From: Misgurnus anguillicaudatus
Taxonomy: Eukaryota > Chordata > Actinopteri > Cypriniformes > Cobitidae
Length of the DNA stretch: 64,000 nucleotides
Direction of reading: 5' to 3'
Assembly (NCBI RefSeq): GCF_027580225.2
Contig: NC_073354.2
Span: forward strand, 7,106,001-7,170,000
The notes under the pieces are model-generated. The model did not search any database, was not told the DNA's origin, and saw only the letters and a list, made by a program, of their open reading frames with translations. The translations under genes were made by a program, and so were the position numbers. Shown piece by piece: positions 27,001 to 64,000 of this stretch. The stretch's first letter is position 1; each line of letters begins with the position of its first letter.

Positions 27001-27699
27001 ACTTTATCGGGGAGAGATGTGCAGAGCTGGTCTCCGTTCCTCTAGACCCTTTTCTTTCTCTAGTGTTCCTCATGGTTGGCCTGACCTTTCAATATGCCAT
27101 CATTACTATCTTGTTATCTTTGTGCAGGAAATGCGTACGGACCAGAAAGACACTAACTCTAGTGTAAGCAGGTCTTTTTTCGTCCGTTTGTTTAAATACT
27201 ATTGCGGTTAGATCATCTGTTGTGTCAATTGAGATAACAAAGATAATATAGCACATAAACAGATCAATAAAAAACATTAACAAAGAGATTTTTATATGTA
27301 CAGTAAGCAAGAAACACAATAATAGTATATATGAATGAATATATAATATCAATTTGTTAGTCTTTATTTGTACTCTCAAAAACTACTTTTGCTGCCTTGC
27401 AATTATTTTTAAGAAATGTGAATCAAACTAAATCTGTTCTTACTCCCTAAAATTAAATAAAACAGGACATTGCACAAGGAACTTTTTGTATCATTTTCAA
27501 CTAAATGGTTTGCAGACAACACGCTTTTAACTTTCTCTTTTTCTTTACAGCGATCCTTCAGACCTTCTTAGGTGATATTATCACCTGGTTTGTTATTATC
27601 ATTTGATATCTAAGCTTTACTCAGTTTAGCCTGTATGTTGTCTTTATTTGTAGAGAGCGAGAGCAGACCACCATACCAGGCCTGTCGAGTTCACCATGA
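17029..27699 (+). CDS. impg1: impg1, interphotoreceptor matrix proteoglycan 1 (whole gene, 17 exons)
   Basis: The exons join with no frame break into 4389 nt, 1462 residues: 17029-17092, 17782-17964, 18479-18645, 18776-18810, 18909-18955, 19033-19877, 20834-20983, 21147-21205, 21294-21314, 21394-21572, 21679-21740, 21866-23758, 23833-24052, 24188-24398, 26978-27163, 27551-27571, 27654-27699. Order: signal peptide (1-20), conserved Cys-rich N-terminal module (about 55-138), Ser/Thr/Glu mucin repeats (166-447), SEA 1 (about 460-575), a second acidic mucin domain (605-1190), SEA 2 (about 1195-1305), two EGF-like modules (to 1393), a membrane span (about 1404-1427) and a short basic tail. In mammals IMPG1 binds hyaluronan in the matrix around photoreceptors. 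It is longer than human IMPG1 (about 800 residues) because both mucin parts are expanded. The membrane anchor resembles IMPG2, but exon sequences such as [17 protein letters not shown] and [18 protein letters not shown] fit IMPG1 best, as does the linkage to myo6. Confidence 0.9.
17412..17580. repeat. (ATT)n tract plus TTAAAGGAAAACACCAC repeat, copy 1
   Basis: An ATT microsatellite (about 17415-17445) runs into 'aaaggaaaacaccacag' and a block that continues 'cttacctcaacttagacgaattaatac'. The whole arrangement recurs at 18027-18302 in the next intron. Confidence 0.7.
17782..17964 (+). CDS. impg1: impg1 exon 2: N-terminal module with basic cleavage-like site
   Basis: Acceptor TTTTTTAAG|AA. Encodes [18 protein letters not shown] and then [20 protein letters not shown], matching IMPG1. 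The RVKR motif is a furin-type site conserved in the family. Donor AGAG|GTAACC, phase 1. Confidence 0.88.
18027..18302. repeat. TTAA-flanked miniature element with (ATT)n, copy 2
   Basis: From 18049 TTAAAGGAAAACACCACAGT runs to its inverted partner 'aaactgtggtgttttcctttaa'. TTAA lies at both ends, after an ATT microsatellite (18027-18050). Confidence 0.8.
18479..18645 (+). CDS. impg1: impg1 exon 3: conserved Cys-containing module
   Basis: Acceptor TTTGTCAG|TT. Encodes [17 protein letters not shown] and a following CQHESLC, with the spacing of IMPG1/IMPG2. Donor AGA|GTAAAT, phase 0. Confidence 0.9.
18776..18810 (+). CDS. impg1: impg1 exon 4 (35 nt)
   Basis: Acceptor TTACAG|AGG, donor CG|GTAAGA. 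Encodes [11 protein letters not shown] and keeps frame with both neighbours. Confidence 0.75.
18909..18955 (+). CDS. impg1: impg1 exon 5 (47 nt)
   Basis: Acceptor TTTATAG|AAAT, donor GAAG|GTATAA. Encodes [15 protein letters not shown]. Assigned by splice signals and phase. Confidence 0.7.
19033..19877 (+). CDS. impg1: impg1 exon 6: Ser/Thr/Glu mucin-like tandem repeats
   Basis: A single 845-nt exon (281 full codons) made of degenerate repeats such as [10 protein letters not shown] and AEPTESATE. It is almost devoid of other residues and probably heavily O-glycosylated. Acceptor CTGTAG|GA, donor CACAG|GTAGTG. The same repeats keep the antisense and other frames open, creating spurious frames of up to 306 codons. 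I know no comparable repeat at this place in human IMPG1, so it looks like a lineage-specific expansion. Confidence 0.88.
19878..20833. other. impg1 intron with two repeat fragments
   Basis: At 20172-20270, tandem 'ctgatatctgccgatacc' units belong to a family seen again near 59285 and 60945. At 20537-20768 an inverted-repeat miniature element runs from 'ttacgagaattcgtacatat' to 'atatgtatgaattctcgtgag', with a 'ccctgtgatgttggggttagg' core. A second copy is at 36772-36968. Confidence 0.6.
20834..20983 (+). CDS. impg1: impg1 exon 7: start of SEA domain 1
   Basis: Acceptor TTCTACAG|GGG, donor CAG|GTATTT. Encodes [19 protein letters not shown] and [11 protein letters not shown], the first half of the first SEA domain. 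Confidence 0.88.
21147..21205 (+). CDS. impg1: impg1 exon 8: SEA domain 1
   Basis: Acceptor TTTGCAG|ATG, donor ATTAG|GTGGGT. Encodes [19 protein letters not shown], the conserved SEA core around LPGF. Confidence 0.85.
21294..21314 (+). CDS. impg1: impg1 exon 9: 21-nt microexon in SEA domain 1
   Basis: TTGTTTAG|T…AG|GTAAAT encloses 21 nt (SETDAPE) that keep frame between exons 8 and 10. It falls at the SEA loop where human IMPG1 has a charged stretch. Confidence 0.7.
21394..21572 (+). CDS. impg1: impg1 exon 10: end of SEA domain 1
   Basis: Acceptor TTTTTTTCAG|G, donor ACAG|GTAAAA. Encodes [17 protein letters not shown], the strand pair around the SEA cleavage loop. The canonical G-S-V-V-V is altered (GGISVVY), so self-cleavage here is doubtful. 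Confidence 0.85.
21679..21740 (+). CDS. impg1: impg1 exon 11 (62 nt)
   Basis: Acceptor CTCATCAG|GA, donor GAG|GTGACT. Encodes [20 protein letters not shown], the lead into the second mucin domain. Confidence 0.75.
21866..23758 (+). CDS. impg1: impg1 exon 12: large acidic mucin domain and start of SEA 2
   Basis: An 1893-nt exon (631 codons), acceptor TTTGTAG|TCC, donor TTG|GTGAGT. Most of it is Thr/Ser/Glu/Pro-rich linker without strict repeats. The last 60 residues ([20 protein letters not shown], then [15 protein letters not shown]) begin the second SEA domain and closely match human IMPG1. Confidence 0.92.
23833..24052 (+). CDS. impg1: impg1 exon 13: SEA domain 2 with intact cleavage motif
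   Basis: Acceptor GGACAG|CTA, donor CCAG|GTGAGA. Encodes [20 protein letters not shown] followed by [25 protein letters not shown] is the canonical SEA autoproteolysis site. Confidence 0.93.
24188..24398 (+). CDS. impg1: impg1 exon 14: EGF-like modules
   Basis: Acceptor TTTGTAG|CG, donor TGCAG|GTACC. Encodes [33 protein letters not shown] and [11 protein letters not shown]. Cysteine spacing fits one full EGF-like module and most of a second. Confidence 0.9.
24743..24824. repeat. Small TTAA-flanked hairpin element
   Basis: TTAACCCTGGAGAACCCA and its inverted copy TGGGTTCTCCAGGGTTAA bracket about 45 bp, with TTAA at both ends. Confidence 0.8.
25462..25653. mobile_element. Short hAT miniature element with 8-bp target duplication
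   Basis: Ends CAGGGTTCCCCAAATCTTAC and the inverted 'gtaagatttgtggaaccctg' are flanked by CACTAGGT on both sides (25454-25461, 25654-25661). Length 192 bp. Confidence 0.9.
26978..27163 (+). CDS. impg1: impg1 exon 15: end of EGF 2 and transmembrane segment
   Basis: Acceptor CTTTTAG|A. Encodes [14 protein letters not shown], which completes the EGF disulfide pattern, then a hydrophobic run ([20 protein letters not shown] and on to LLSL) and the stop-transfer CRKCVRTRK. Reading straight on gives a stop at 27165, but the donor AGT|GTAAGC at 27164 leads in phase to two more exons, which I prefer. Confidence 0.82.
27551..27571 (+). CDS. impg1: impg1 exon 16: 21-nt microexon of the cytoplasmic tail
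   Basis: TTCTTTACAG|C…TTAG|GTGATA, 21 nt, encoding DPSDLL in phase with exons 15 and 17. Support is splice signals and phase only. Confidence 0.55.
   Translation, partial: RSFRPS
27654..27699 (+). CDS. impg1: impg1 exon 17: last coding exon and stop
   Basis: Acceptor TTATTTGTAG|A. Encodes [14 protein letters not shown] then TGA at 27697-27699. The in-frame ending after two phase-consistent joins supports it. Confidence 0.55.
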
Positions 27700-28575
27700 G
27701 AAGATTTACACAATTATAATAACGTTCATTGAGGTAAGATCACATCTCACATTACCTTGTGTTTTAGTTTATAAACTGTCAGTATTGTTGTTTATTTATA
27801 GCAGTCTATCCTTTACATTGTGATATTAGCTTCCATGGGTGTGTAGTTAAAGGAATAGTTCAGCCAAAAAAGAAAATGAGCCCATATTTTAATCTCCCTC
27901 AAGGCATCCCAGGTGTAGATGACTTTTTCTTTCAGTCAAACACAGTCCAAGTTATATTAAATAATATTCAGGTTATTAATGGTATTGGATAGAGCCCCAA
28001 TTTTACAGCTAAAAAAAGTACATCAATCCATCAAAAATGAATACAAACAGTTATTAAATGTCGTCCGAGGTAAAGCGGTGGGTTATAGCTAAATGTAATT
28101 TGTGATAAAGCGCTTTAAACCTACAGATCCCTATACAGTAAATATTGCAAACATTAATGCAAAACATGTTTCTTTTTTAACAGGAACGGGTGGCTACATT
28201 TCACGAGGTTTAGATGTACTTCTCAAGACTTTCAAATGAGTGGCCATACGTCCTGAAAGAACGAATAATGAAGTCTTAGTGCTGTTTATTTATATTTTAC
28301 CTGTCAATCTCTTGAGAAAATTGAGAAACTCATCAATATTTCAGGTGGACTGTTTGAAATAACAGAAATTATTTGGAGTTTCCTCACAATGAGGAAATAA
28401 TTCTGTATTGTCATAGAGAAAACTTTAAGTGTTTCATGTAGCTGGGGAAATAATTATGACATGGTGTTTAAATATCAATTGTCCTGCATGTATTGTGGAG
28501 ACATTTTTGTCCTTTAGCATGGTTGTGTTAAAAAACTATACTGCTGAATTCTTTGCAGTTTTTGATTTATGTTAT

Positions 28576-28850
28576 CACTGTAAAAAATGCAGCATGAAGT
28601 TAAAACAACTTGGTTTTGTAAGTCAATTCAACCTACTATTTTAAGTTTTGACCTGACTTATTTTTTAATTTGACCTAACTTATTTTTTGACAAAAATGCT
28701 GCTATTTTACAGCTTGGGGTGACGAATAATAAAAAGTACAAAAATAAAAAGTTGGTTGAACTTAAAAAAGAAGGTTACCTGTTTGTCTTAAAATGATGAG
28801 ATAATTCAACTTAAAAAATATTAGTTGACCCAAACATTTTTATGTTAACT
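28576..28850. repeat. CACTGTAAAAAA-type miniature element
   Basis: Begins CACTGTAAAAAATGCAG, is rich in 'cttaaaa' and 'ttgaccta' motifs, and ends where the next CACTGAAAAA element begins. Confidence 0.5.
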
Positions 28851-28851
28851 A

Positions 28852-29070
28852 CACTGAAAAAAAATAATACGCTGGATTTACTAAAAAAAAAATTCCCTTC
28901 TTACAAATTTTACATGATAAAATTTTGTTAAATTTACTAAATAATGTGTTTATTTAAAATTACTCACCTTTTTGTGTTATTTTTTCCTAAAATTTGGTTA
29001 AAAAACAATAATTTTTTAAAAAGAATTTACTCATTTTATTTACTAAGCCACAAAATAATTTTTTACAGTG
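28852..29070. repeat. CACTGAAAAAA…TTTTTTACAGTG miniature element
   Basis: The left end CACTGAAAAAAAATAATACG and right end AAATAATTTTTTACAGTG are inverted relatives. The interior is AT-rich. Confidence 0.65.
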
Positions 29071-29479
29071 TAATATTTATATATTACTATATATTAATAT
29101 TAATCAACCAGGTAACTTTCTTTTTTAAGTTTAAACAAATCTTTTTGTACAGTGATTACAAGAAATGACCCAATTTTGTCAAATGTACAAATAATTTAGT
29201 ATCTGAATTATTCAAGATGATTTAGAATTTTTAGTTTTAGCTCACTTATTATATTTTAGTTATTTGTAAACAGTAGATAATCACAAATTTTATTTTTAAA
29301 ACTTAAAAATTTATTTTTGTAATTTTTTTAGGTAACTGAAAAAAAGTTTCTGTGATAGAGTTGAAAATGTTGTGTCCAGTGAAAACTTATCTTAACAGTA
29401 TTAGTACTATTCAAAGAATTGAATCCTGAATACAAAAAAAAAAAAAAAAACACTGATTATTTATAATTGTTTATATATA

Positions 29480-29716
29480 CAGTGGTTCCCAAACTTTTTC
29501 ACTTTAAGGCCTCCTAGTTGCCCACTAGGATAAAATTAACTAGAAGAATAAAATTAACTAGAGCTTGAAATGACTAGACAGATGTATATTCACTACTAAA
29601 ATGGCCAAAAAAAGAAACATCTTGATTTTTGCTTGTTTTATCTTATTTTAATGCTTGTTTGGCCAATTTTCAATAGTTTTAAGTCATCTTGAGGCCCCTC
29701 TGGTTGGGAAACCCTG
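29480..29716. mobile_element. hAT-like miniature element
   Basis: The left end CAGTGGTTCCCAAACTTTTT and the right end 'ggttgggaaaccctg' are inverted. No clean 8-bp duplication is visible. Confidence 0.65.
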
Positions 29717-30644
29717 CAGTACACTATGTAAGCAGCTGTGATTATACAATGTAGGTCATAAATTACACAATTGTTTTGGTTTATTTTAAAAGAAAAGACA
29801 AAAAATACAACTTTATTTAGTGGGAGATGTCATAGTAACAACTTTGTACAGACCTGCATTTTGCATAACTCATGAAATGTCATTTGCATATTGCTCTTAT
29901 ACACATTTGGTCCGATATCACAATTACATCTCACACTTAGTATTTTTATGTCACGATTAGCTGAAGTTGTCCTTGATTTTATGTCATGATTTTAGCGTTA
30001 CAATGCTGAGGTTTGAATAACTACAATATAAGAATGACCAAATGATACTATTAAAATCATTATTTTTATTAAATGTTTTTCATTCAAGAGTCATAATTTA
30101 GTCGTCATTACTTACCAGAGCTGTTGTATTTACTGTATTTATAGCTTTTGTAAATACTTCCTGCAAGCAGTTAAACTCACTGAGAATAACAAAACTGTAA
30201 ATAGTGTAAAGTGCTGACTGAGATCAGTATTTACATCTGCATGTCAAAGATTCATTCAAATGTTATGAAAAAACTAACATATTCAAAGTTGTGGATTAAT
30301 GATACTCATACCAAAAACAAAATGACAATAATCATATTAAGAGGCAGTTTAGAGGCAATTACGCTGTGAAGAACAGTAAAGAAATCAAATCAACACAATA
30401 ATTCAATTTAGCAGAAATTAAAATATGAGAAAACAAACAAAGCTTTCAAACAGCTACTAAAGAAAAAAAAACTACATAAAAACAAAGCACATAAAAAACT
30501 AAATAAATGTGAGATTTGGCAGTTTAACTTCTAACTAATCTAAATGTGTGTGTGTATTAGTAAGACTCGGGTGTGTTTTTTCAGCAGCATGGCTGTGTGC
30601 ATGTGTTTGTGTTAAATTATGTGTGTGTGTTGTGAATGTATGTG

Positions 30645-30650
30645 TTTATT
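30645..30650 (-). terminator. myo6: Possible myo6 polyadenylation signal
   Basis: AATAAA on the minus strand 27 nt after the myo6 stop. A second AATAAA overlaps the stop codon itself. A 3' UTR this short would be unusual, so other sites further on are equally possible. Confidence 0.25.
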
Positions 30651-30676
30651 CAGTAGGCTGTGCAGTATGGTTGTGT

Positions 30677-60197
<29,521 letters not shown>

Positions 60198-60306
60198 CTG
60201 GAATACAAAATAAACACACGTAGAAGAAAAGTGAGCAAGGAATACACACTTATAACATGTACTGGATTTATAAACAACCTAAATGTAAAATAAAGCAGCA
60301 GTACAT

Positions 60307-60879
60307 TAGGGTGGTCCTTATTTTTCAACTTTTAAAAGTTCATGCTCTCACCCCACCAATATGTTTGAATAAATAAATAAATAAATTGGGCAATTTTTTT
60401 CAATATTAATTAATATTTAGAGGTTGCTCAAGACCTTTGAAGTTTAACACATTCGCGTATTATGTGATACTTTGTGCTAGCATGTATAATTGTTTAATAA
60501 TACGTATGGCAGCCATTTGATCATGCTCCATGCAATTAAAACTCCTGTTTTAGTTCTGATATGTCTTTCAAAGCTTCAATGTGAATGAAGCACAATAGAC
60601 AATATACACTGAGACAATGGCTGAAGCAACACGAAGCAAGTCTGGATAATAACTGGAACAAAGTTACCCTCCAAGAAGCAAGTTTTATGTGTGTTGTGTG
60701 TTTTTAAATGGTACAGTTTTAGTAAAAATATGTGATTTTGGAGGCATTGAGCAACCTCTAGATATTATAGGAACAATTCAAAATTTTGCACAGTGTGTTT
60801 CTATTGATATCCTAACACATTTAGGCTGTGAGAGTTGAACATTTAAAAAAAAAAAAGATCCATTATAAGGACCACCCTA
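60307..60879. mobile_element. hAT-like element with TAGGGTGGTCC ends
   Basis: TAGGGTGGTCCTTAT is mirrored by 'ataaggaccaccctaa'-type sequence ending 60879. Flanking 8-mers CAGTACAT and GTGTACAT agree at 6 of 8 positions. Confidence 0.7.
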
Positions 60880-61824
60880 GTGTACATCAAATATAAGTCA
60901 ACAAGCAGATAAATTATTTTTTTGGTTAAGTAGCAGGGATGCACTGATACAAAATTGGATGATTTTCTCAAGCCAACCCGCAGTGCTGGTCTTTCCTATA
61001 CGCAAATTACGCAATTTGCATAGGGCCCCGCACCACTAGGGGGCCCCCTTGATCTCAAAATAATTTAAAACCATTATACCAAATTAAAATTATTATTATG
61101 TTTAATGAAACAAAACACATATAATTTAAATAATTTGCAAACATGCGGGTTTTTAAAAATACTTAATTATTTCTTTAATCAGGGTTATGTACTCGGACAA
61201 CATCCAGGCCGTTTCTCAATCCGAAGGTCACATTTGTAGGCTGCATGCGTCATAAAAACGTATTTCAGAATATTAACAATTATAAAGTTGACTAGTATTC
61301 TTGGTTCCCTTTCAGTCGGTCACTACGACGTCACGTCGTGACCGACGAATTGGGAACCGCTTCGCGGGTGACCTATCTACTTCGAGAACTATCAAAAACG
61401 CCAATGAACTTGGCATGCAGGTATTTGCATAATGCCGGCGCCGCCCCGCCAGGTGCGTATATAAGGCACAGGTGCATAATACCAAATCAGCTTTATTGCT
61501 TCGAAGCCGGCAGACATCTGCTCACGAGAAGCTATTCTAACTGATCTTCGTAGATCCTGTTCTGGGAAGAAAAGTCTCAGCTTGCTGAAGTTGGTTGGGC
61601 AAAGACACCTCAGCGGAGGCTCGCAGTGTTTTTTTCCACCCTTTCTCTCTCTCTCTGTCTCTTAATTTAGGACTTGAGTTCGAGTGAGTGCGTTTGCCTC
61701 TCCCTGTGTGTTTCACCAGCTCGCACAAAAGAGTGATTTCCCTAAAAGAGCAGCACGTTTGAGCTTTGTGTCTTTTTAAAGACAGCCACTCATTCGTGTC
61801 ACGGTCGGGGTCGTCTTTTTAAAG

Positions 61825-63273
61825 ATGGATTTCCGTCCGTGCTCCGTTTCTGGATGCGGTGTGTTTATCGCCCCCCAGGATGGCCACAAGCGTTGTCTCT
61901 CGTGTCTGGGGCTCCAGCACGCAGAGGCAGCGTTGCGTGATAGTTCATGCCCCATCTGTGAGGGCATGACTATAGCGGATTTGCGGAGACGGGTGTCGTT
62001 CCTCCGGCAACGGCCCCCGCCTTCCCAGTCTGGTGCTGCTAAGGGCGCAGCTACCAGATTGGCGAAGGATGACCTCCGTATAACGGTGCTGGGTCGGTCT
62101 GCTGGTTCGTCCAGTAGCTCCCAGCGCCCTGATCCGTTGCCAGCGGAGGTCCCGATGGAGACGAGCGGCCCGTGTTCTACGGTGTCCTCGCGCTCTGTCG
62201 AGCCTCCACCTGACGCGATATCCACCGTAACGTCGGAGGGGGGGTTGTCAGCCTCAGACGTCGATCCGGATCCGCTCCCGCCTTCGGGCCAGGTTGCGGC
62301 TTCTGCGTTCGACCCTGAGATGGCAGCCATGCTCGCTCGGGCGGCGGAGGCGGTCGGCTTGGAGTGGACTAAACCTCCCCCACCTGAACCGTCCCGCCTC
62401 GATGATTGGTTCTTCGGGGGTGCCAGGGCTTCTCAGTCCTCGCCCCCGGTGCCTTTCTTCCCCGAGGTGCATGAAGAGCTGACGCGGTCGTGGAAAACCC
62501 CGTTTTCCGCCCGGAACCGGCCGTATCAGCCTTCACCTCTCACCTCTCTCGAGGGTGGAGATGCCAAGGGGTACACTGGTATCCCGTCAGTGGAGCGCCC
62601 GGTCGCGATGCAGTTGTGTCCGGCCGGTGTCGCTTCCTCCTGGCGGGACCAGCCTACTCTCCCCTCACGGGCCTGTAAGCAGTCTTCGGCGCTGTCCGGT
62701 GCTGCTTACAAGGCTTGTGGGGAGGCAGCCTCTGCCCTGCATGCCATGGCATTGCTGCAGGTCCATCAGGCTAAGGCTCTGAGGGATCTGCACGCGGGAG
62801 GTCACGACTCGGCGGAGTTCTCTGAACTACGTGCGGCTACTGATCTGGCGCTTCGTGCGACCAAGGTCACCGCACGCGCCGTCGGGCGTGCGATGTCTAC
62901 CCTGGTAGTCCAGGAACGCCATCTCTGGCTGTGTCTGGCGGACATGAAGGACGCTGATAAAACCCGGCTCCTGAATGCTCCGGTTTCCCAGACCGGCCTG
63001 TTCGGCGAGACGGTCGAGGAGTTTGCCCAGCAATTCTCCGCGGCCAAGAAGCAGACTGAGGCCATCGCTCAGATCATGCCACGTCGGAAGCGTCCTGCGC
63101 CTGCCCCATCCACGTCGGCGCCTCAGCCTGCTCCTCGCCGAGGGCGTCCTGCGGCGGCCGCCTCCGTTCCTCGCCGGGGCTCTTCTAAGAAGCGAGGAAC
63201 CGGTCGTCAGCAGCCCGCCCCGCCCGCTCAGCCCGCTGCAAAGGGTGGTAAAAGAAGATCAAAGCGGCCCTGA
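61825..63273 (+). CDS. DIRS-like ORF1 (gag-like protein), 482 aa
   Basis: Begins MDFRPCSVSGCGVF; the cluster HKRCLSCLGLQHA and SSCPICEG forms the Cys/His zinc-binding motif typical of fish DIRS ORF1. The middle is Pro/Ser-rich and the C-terminus very basic (RRGSSKKRGTGR…KRRSKRP), suited to nucleic-acid binding. Complete and uninterrupted. Confidence 0.85.
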   Translation: MDFRPCSVSGCGVFIAPQDGHKRCLSCLGLQHAEAALRDSSCPICEGMTIADLRRRVSFLRQRPPPSQSGAAKGAATRLAKDDLRITVLGRSAGSSSSSQRPDPLPAEVPMETSGPCSTVSSRSVEPPPDAISTVTSEGGLSASDVDPDPLPPSGQVAASAFDPEMAAMLARAAEAVGLEWTKPPPPEPSRLDDWFFGGARASQSSPPVPFFPEVHEELTRSWKTPFSARNRPYQPSPLTSLEGGDAKGYTGIPSVERPVAMQLCPAGVASSWRDQPTLPSRACKQSSALSGAAYKACGEAASALHAMALLQVHQAKALRDLHAGGHDSAEFSELRAATDLALRATKVTARAVGRAMSTLVVQERHLWLCLADMKDADKTRLLNAPVSQTGLFGETVEEFAQQFSAAKKQTEAIAQIMPRRKRPAPAPSTSAPQPAPRRGRPAAAASVPRRGSSKKRGTGRQQPAPPAQPAAKGGKRRSKRP

Positions 63274-63289
63274 GACGGGCGACCTAGAG

Positions 63290-64000
63290 ATGGAGGGGAT
63301 CGCTCTTCGGGAGATGGTGAAGGCACCACTCCCCCCACCGGAGGAGGCCCGGTTGGGGAATCTTTTGTTTCATTTTTCTGTTCCGCCGACTTTTCAGTCG
63401 GCACCCACAAATCCACAAAAAGAGCGAATTCCACTTCCATCTCTAGGTCTTCAGATGAGCTCCGGAGATACGAGAGGGCTCATAACCCCCCCTCGTTCTC
63501 CGACTCATCAGAGGAGAACGAGAGCGACGCACGGGCTCATAACCCCACCGCGCTCTCAGCCGGTAGGAGACAGCTACGGGCTCATAACCCATCGTCTCCC
63601 TCCTCCTTCGCCAGAGGGTGCATCGAGTGGTGTGAGGTGTCTTCAGCAGAGCCTCCCTTACTCAACCACCCAGCAACGGACTCAGGTGAGTGTTATCACA
63701 CACAACACTGCTGTCGGTGCGGCCGTTACGCACACACCGGCGATCACCTCCGTTGCGCCCGCCGCGGGTACACCGATCGTGCCTTTAGTCCCTCTCGCAC
63801 GGTATCTGGGGGCGTGGGAACAGCTTCCCAGCCCGTCGCGTTGGCTTTTACGCACGATTCGTCTCGGCTATGCGATCCAATTTGCCCGGCGTTCCCCCAA
63901 ATTCTCCGGCGTTCGTTTCACTACGGTGAGAGCTGCCGATGCGCACGTCCTCCGTGCGGAGATCGCTGTCTTATTGGCGAAAGACGCGATTCAGCCGGTC
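63290..64000 (+). CDS. DIRS-like ORF2, start of reverse transcriptase (partial)
   Basis: Open from an ATG at 63290 (17 nt after the ORF1 stop) to the window end, 237 codons. The first part has repeated GLITPPRS-type units. From 63779 it reads PLARYLGAWEQLPSPSRWLL and GYAIQFARRSPKFSGV, the conserved lead into DIRS reverse transcriptases. The RT catalytic motif, RNase H and recombinase lie beyond the window. The true start could be a later ATG (63314, 63455). Confidence 0.75.
   Translation, partial: MEGIALREMVKAPLPPPEEARLGNLLFHFSVPPTFQSAPTNPQKERIPLPSLGLQMSSGDTRGLITPPRSPTHQRRTRATHGLITPPRSQPVGDSYGLITHRLPPPSPEGASSGVRCLQQSLPYSTTQQRTQVSVITHNTAVGAAVTHTPAITSVAPAAGTPIVPLVPLARYLGAWEQLPSPSRWLLRTIRLGYAIQFARRSPKFSGVRFTTVRAADAHVLRAEIAVLLAKDAIQPV

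Larger units (their letters stand above)
27700..30676. other. impg1 3' UTR and convergent intergenic region
   Basis: Includes a TTAAAGGAATAGTTCAGCC miniature-element start at 27848, two back-to-back CACTG(T/A)AAAAAA elements (28576-29070), a hAT-like element at 29480-29716 and a poly-A run at about 29432. A reliable impg1 polyadenylation site cannot be fixed; an AATAAA occurs near 28743 but lies in repeat sequence. Confidence 0.45.
61303..64000 (+). mobile_element. DIRS-like retrotransposon, right part outside the window
   Basis: Starts with the terminal sequence TTCCCTTTCAGTCGGTCACT and a GTCACGTCGTGAC palindrome. A leader of about 520 bp follows, then ORF1 and ORF2. DIRS elements use a tyrosine recombinase and carry unusual inverted termini. 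CpG content is far higher than in the surrounding intron, and both frames are open, so the insertion looks young. It sits antisense in a 5' intron of myo6. Confidence 0.85.

Noticed and set aside
27017..27211. Alternative frame for the impg1 membrane exon
   Set aside because: It would break the EGF cysteine pattern; the chosen frame completes EGF 2 and gives a clean transmembrane segment.
61776..62330. 184-codon minus-strand frame
   Set aside because: Antisense shadow of the GC-rich DIRS ORF1; no recognisable protein.

Overview
This window comes from a ray-finned fish, most likely a cyprinid (carp/zebrafish group). The genes have short exons split by GT-AG introns and match vertebrate orthologues. 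The noncoding DNA is AT-rich and full of fish-type miniature transposons (TTAA- and TA-flanked fold-backs, hAT, Harbinger-like) plus a DIRS-type retrotransposon. No prokaryotic features are present. Species and paralogue (a or b copy) cannot be decided from the sequence alone.

Three protein-coding genes are recognisable, from the neighbourhood on human 6q14 that holds IMPG1, MYO6 and MEI4. (1) mei4, minus strand: two secure exons at 13.5-14.4 kb and a weaker upstream candidate exon at 15.9-16.0 kb. Its 3' exons are not found and should lie left of the window. (2) impg1, plus strand, 17.0-27.7 kb: 17 coding exons that join in frame into a predicted 1462-residue interphotoreceptor matrix proteoglycan. 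It has a signal peptide, an unusual 281-codon Ser/Thr/Glu mucin repeat, two SEA domains, two EGF-like modules, a transmembrane segment and a short cytoplasmic tail. (3) myo6, minus strand, 60.2 down to 30.7 kb: 28 exon units encoding 1174 residues of unconventional myosin VI, from just before the P-loop to the stop codon. The 5' end (roughly the first 90 residues) lies beyond position 64000.

mei4 and impg1 are divergent (head to head); impg1 and myo6 are convergent (tail to tail). The left 13 kb is gene-poor and repeat-rich. The right end (61.3-64.0 kb) is a DIRS-like element lying antisense inside a 5' intron of myo6, with a gag-like ORF1 and the start of its reverse-transcriptase ORF2.

The strongest unexpected signals are two. 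First, a fold-back repeat copy at 34.0-34.3 kb carries 35 A-to-G changes among 39 differences from its relative at 4.7-5.0 kb, with the 5'-neighbour bias expected of ADAR adenosine deaminases. Second, a 98-bp segment flanked by 9-bp direct repeats interrupts a myo6 motor-domain coding block and cannot be removed exactly by a GT-AG intron. Exon boundaries were set by reading splice sites and reading-frame phase by eye; no alignment or search was run.
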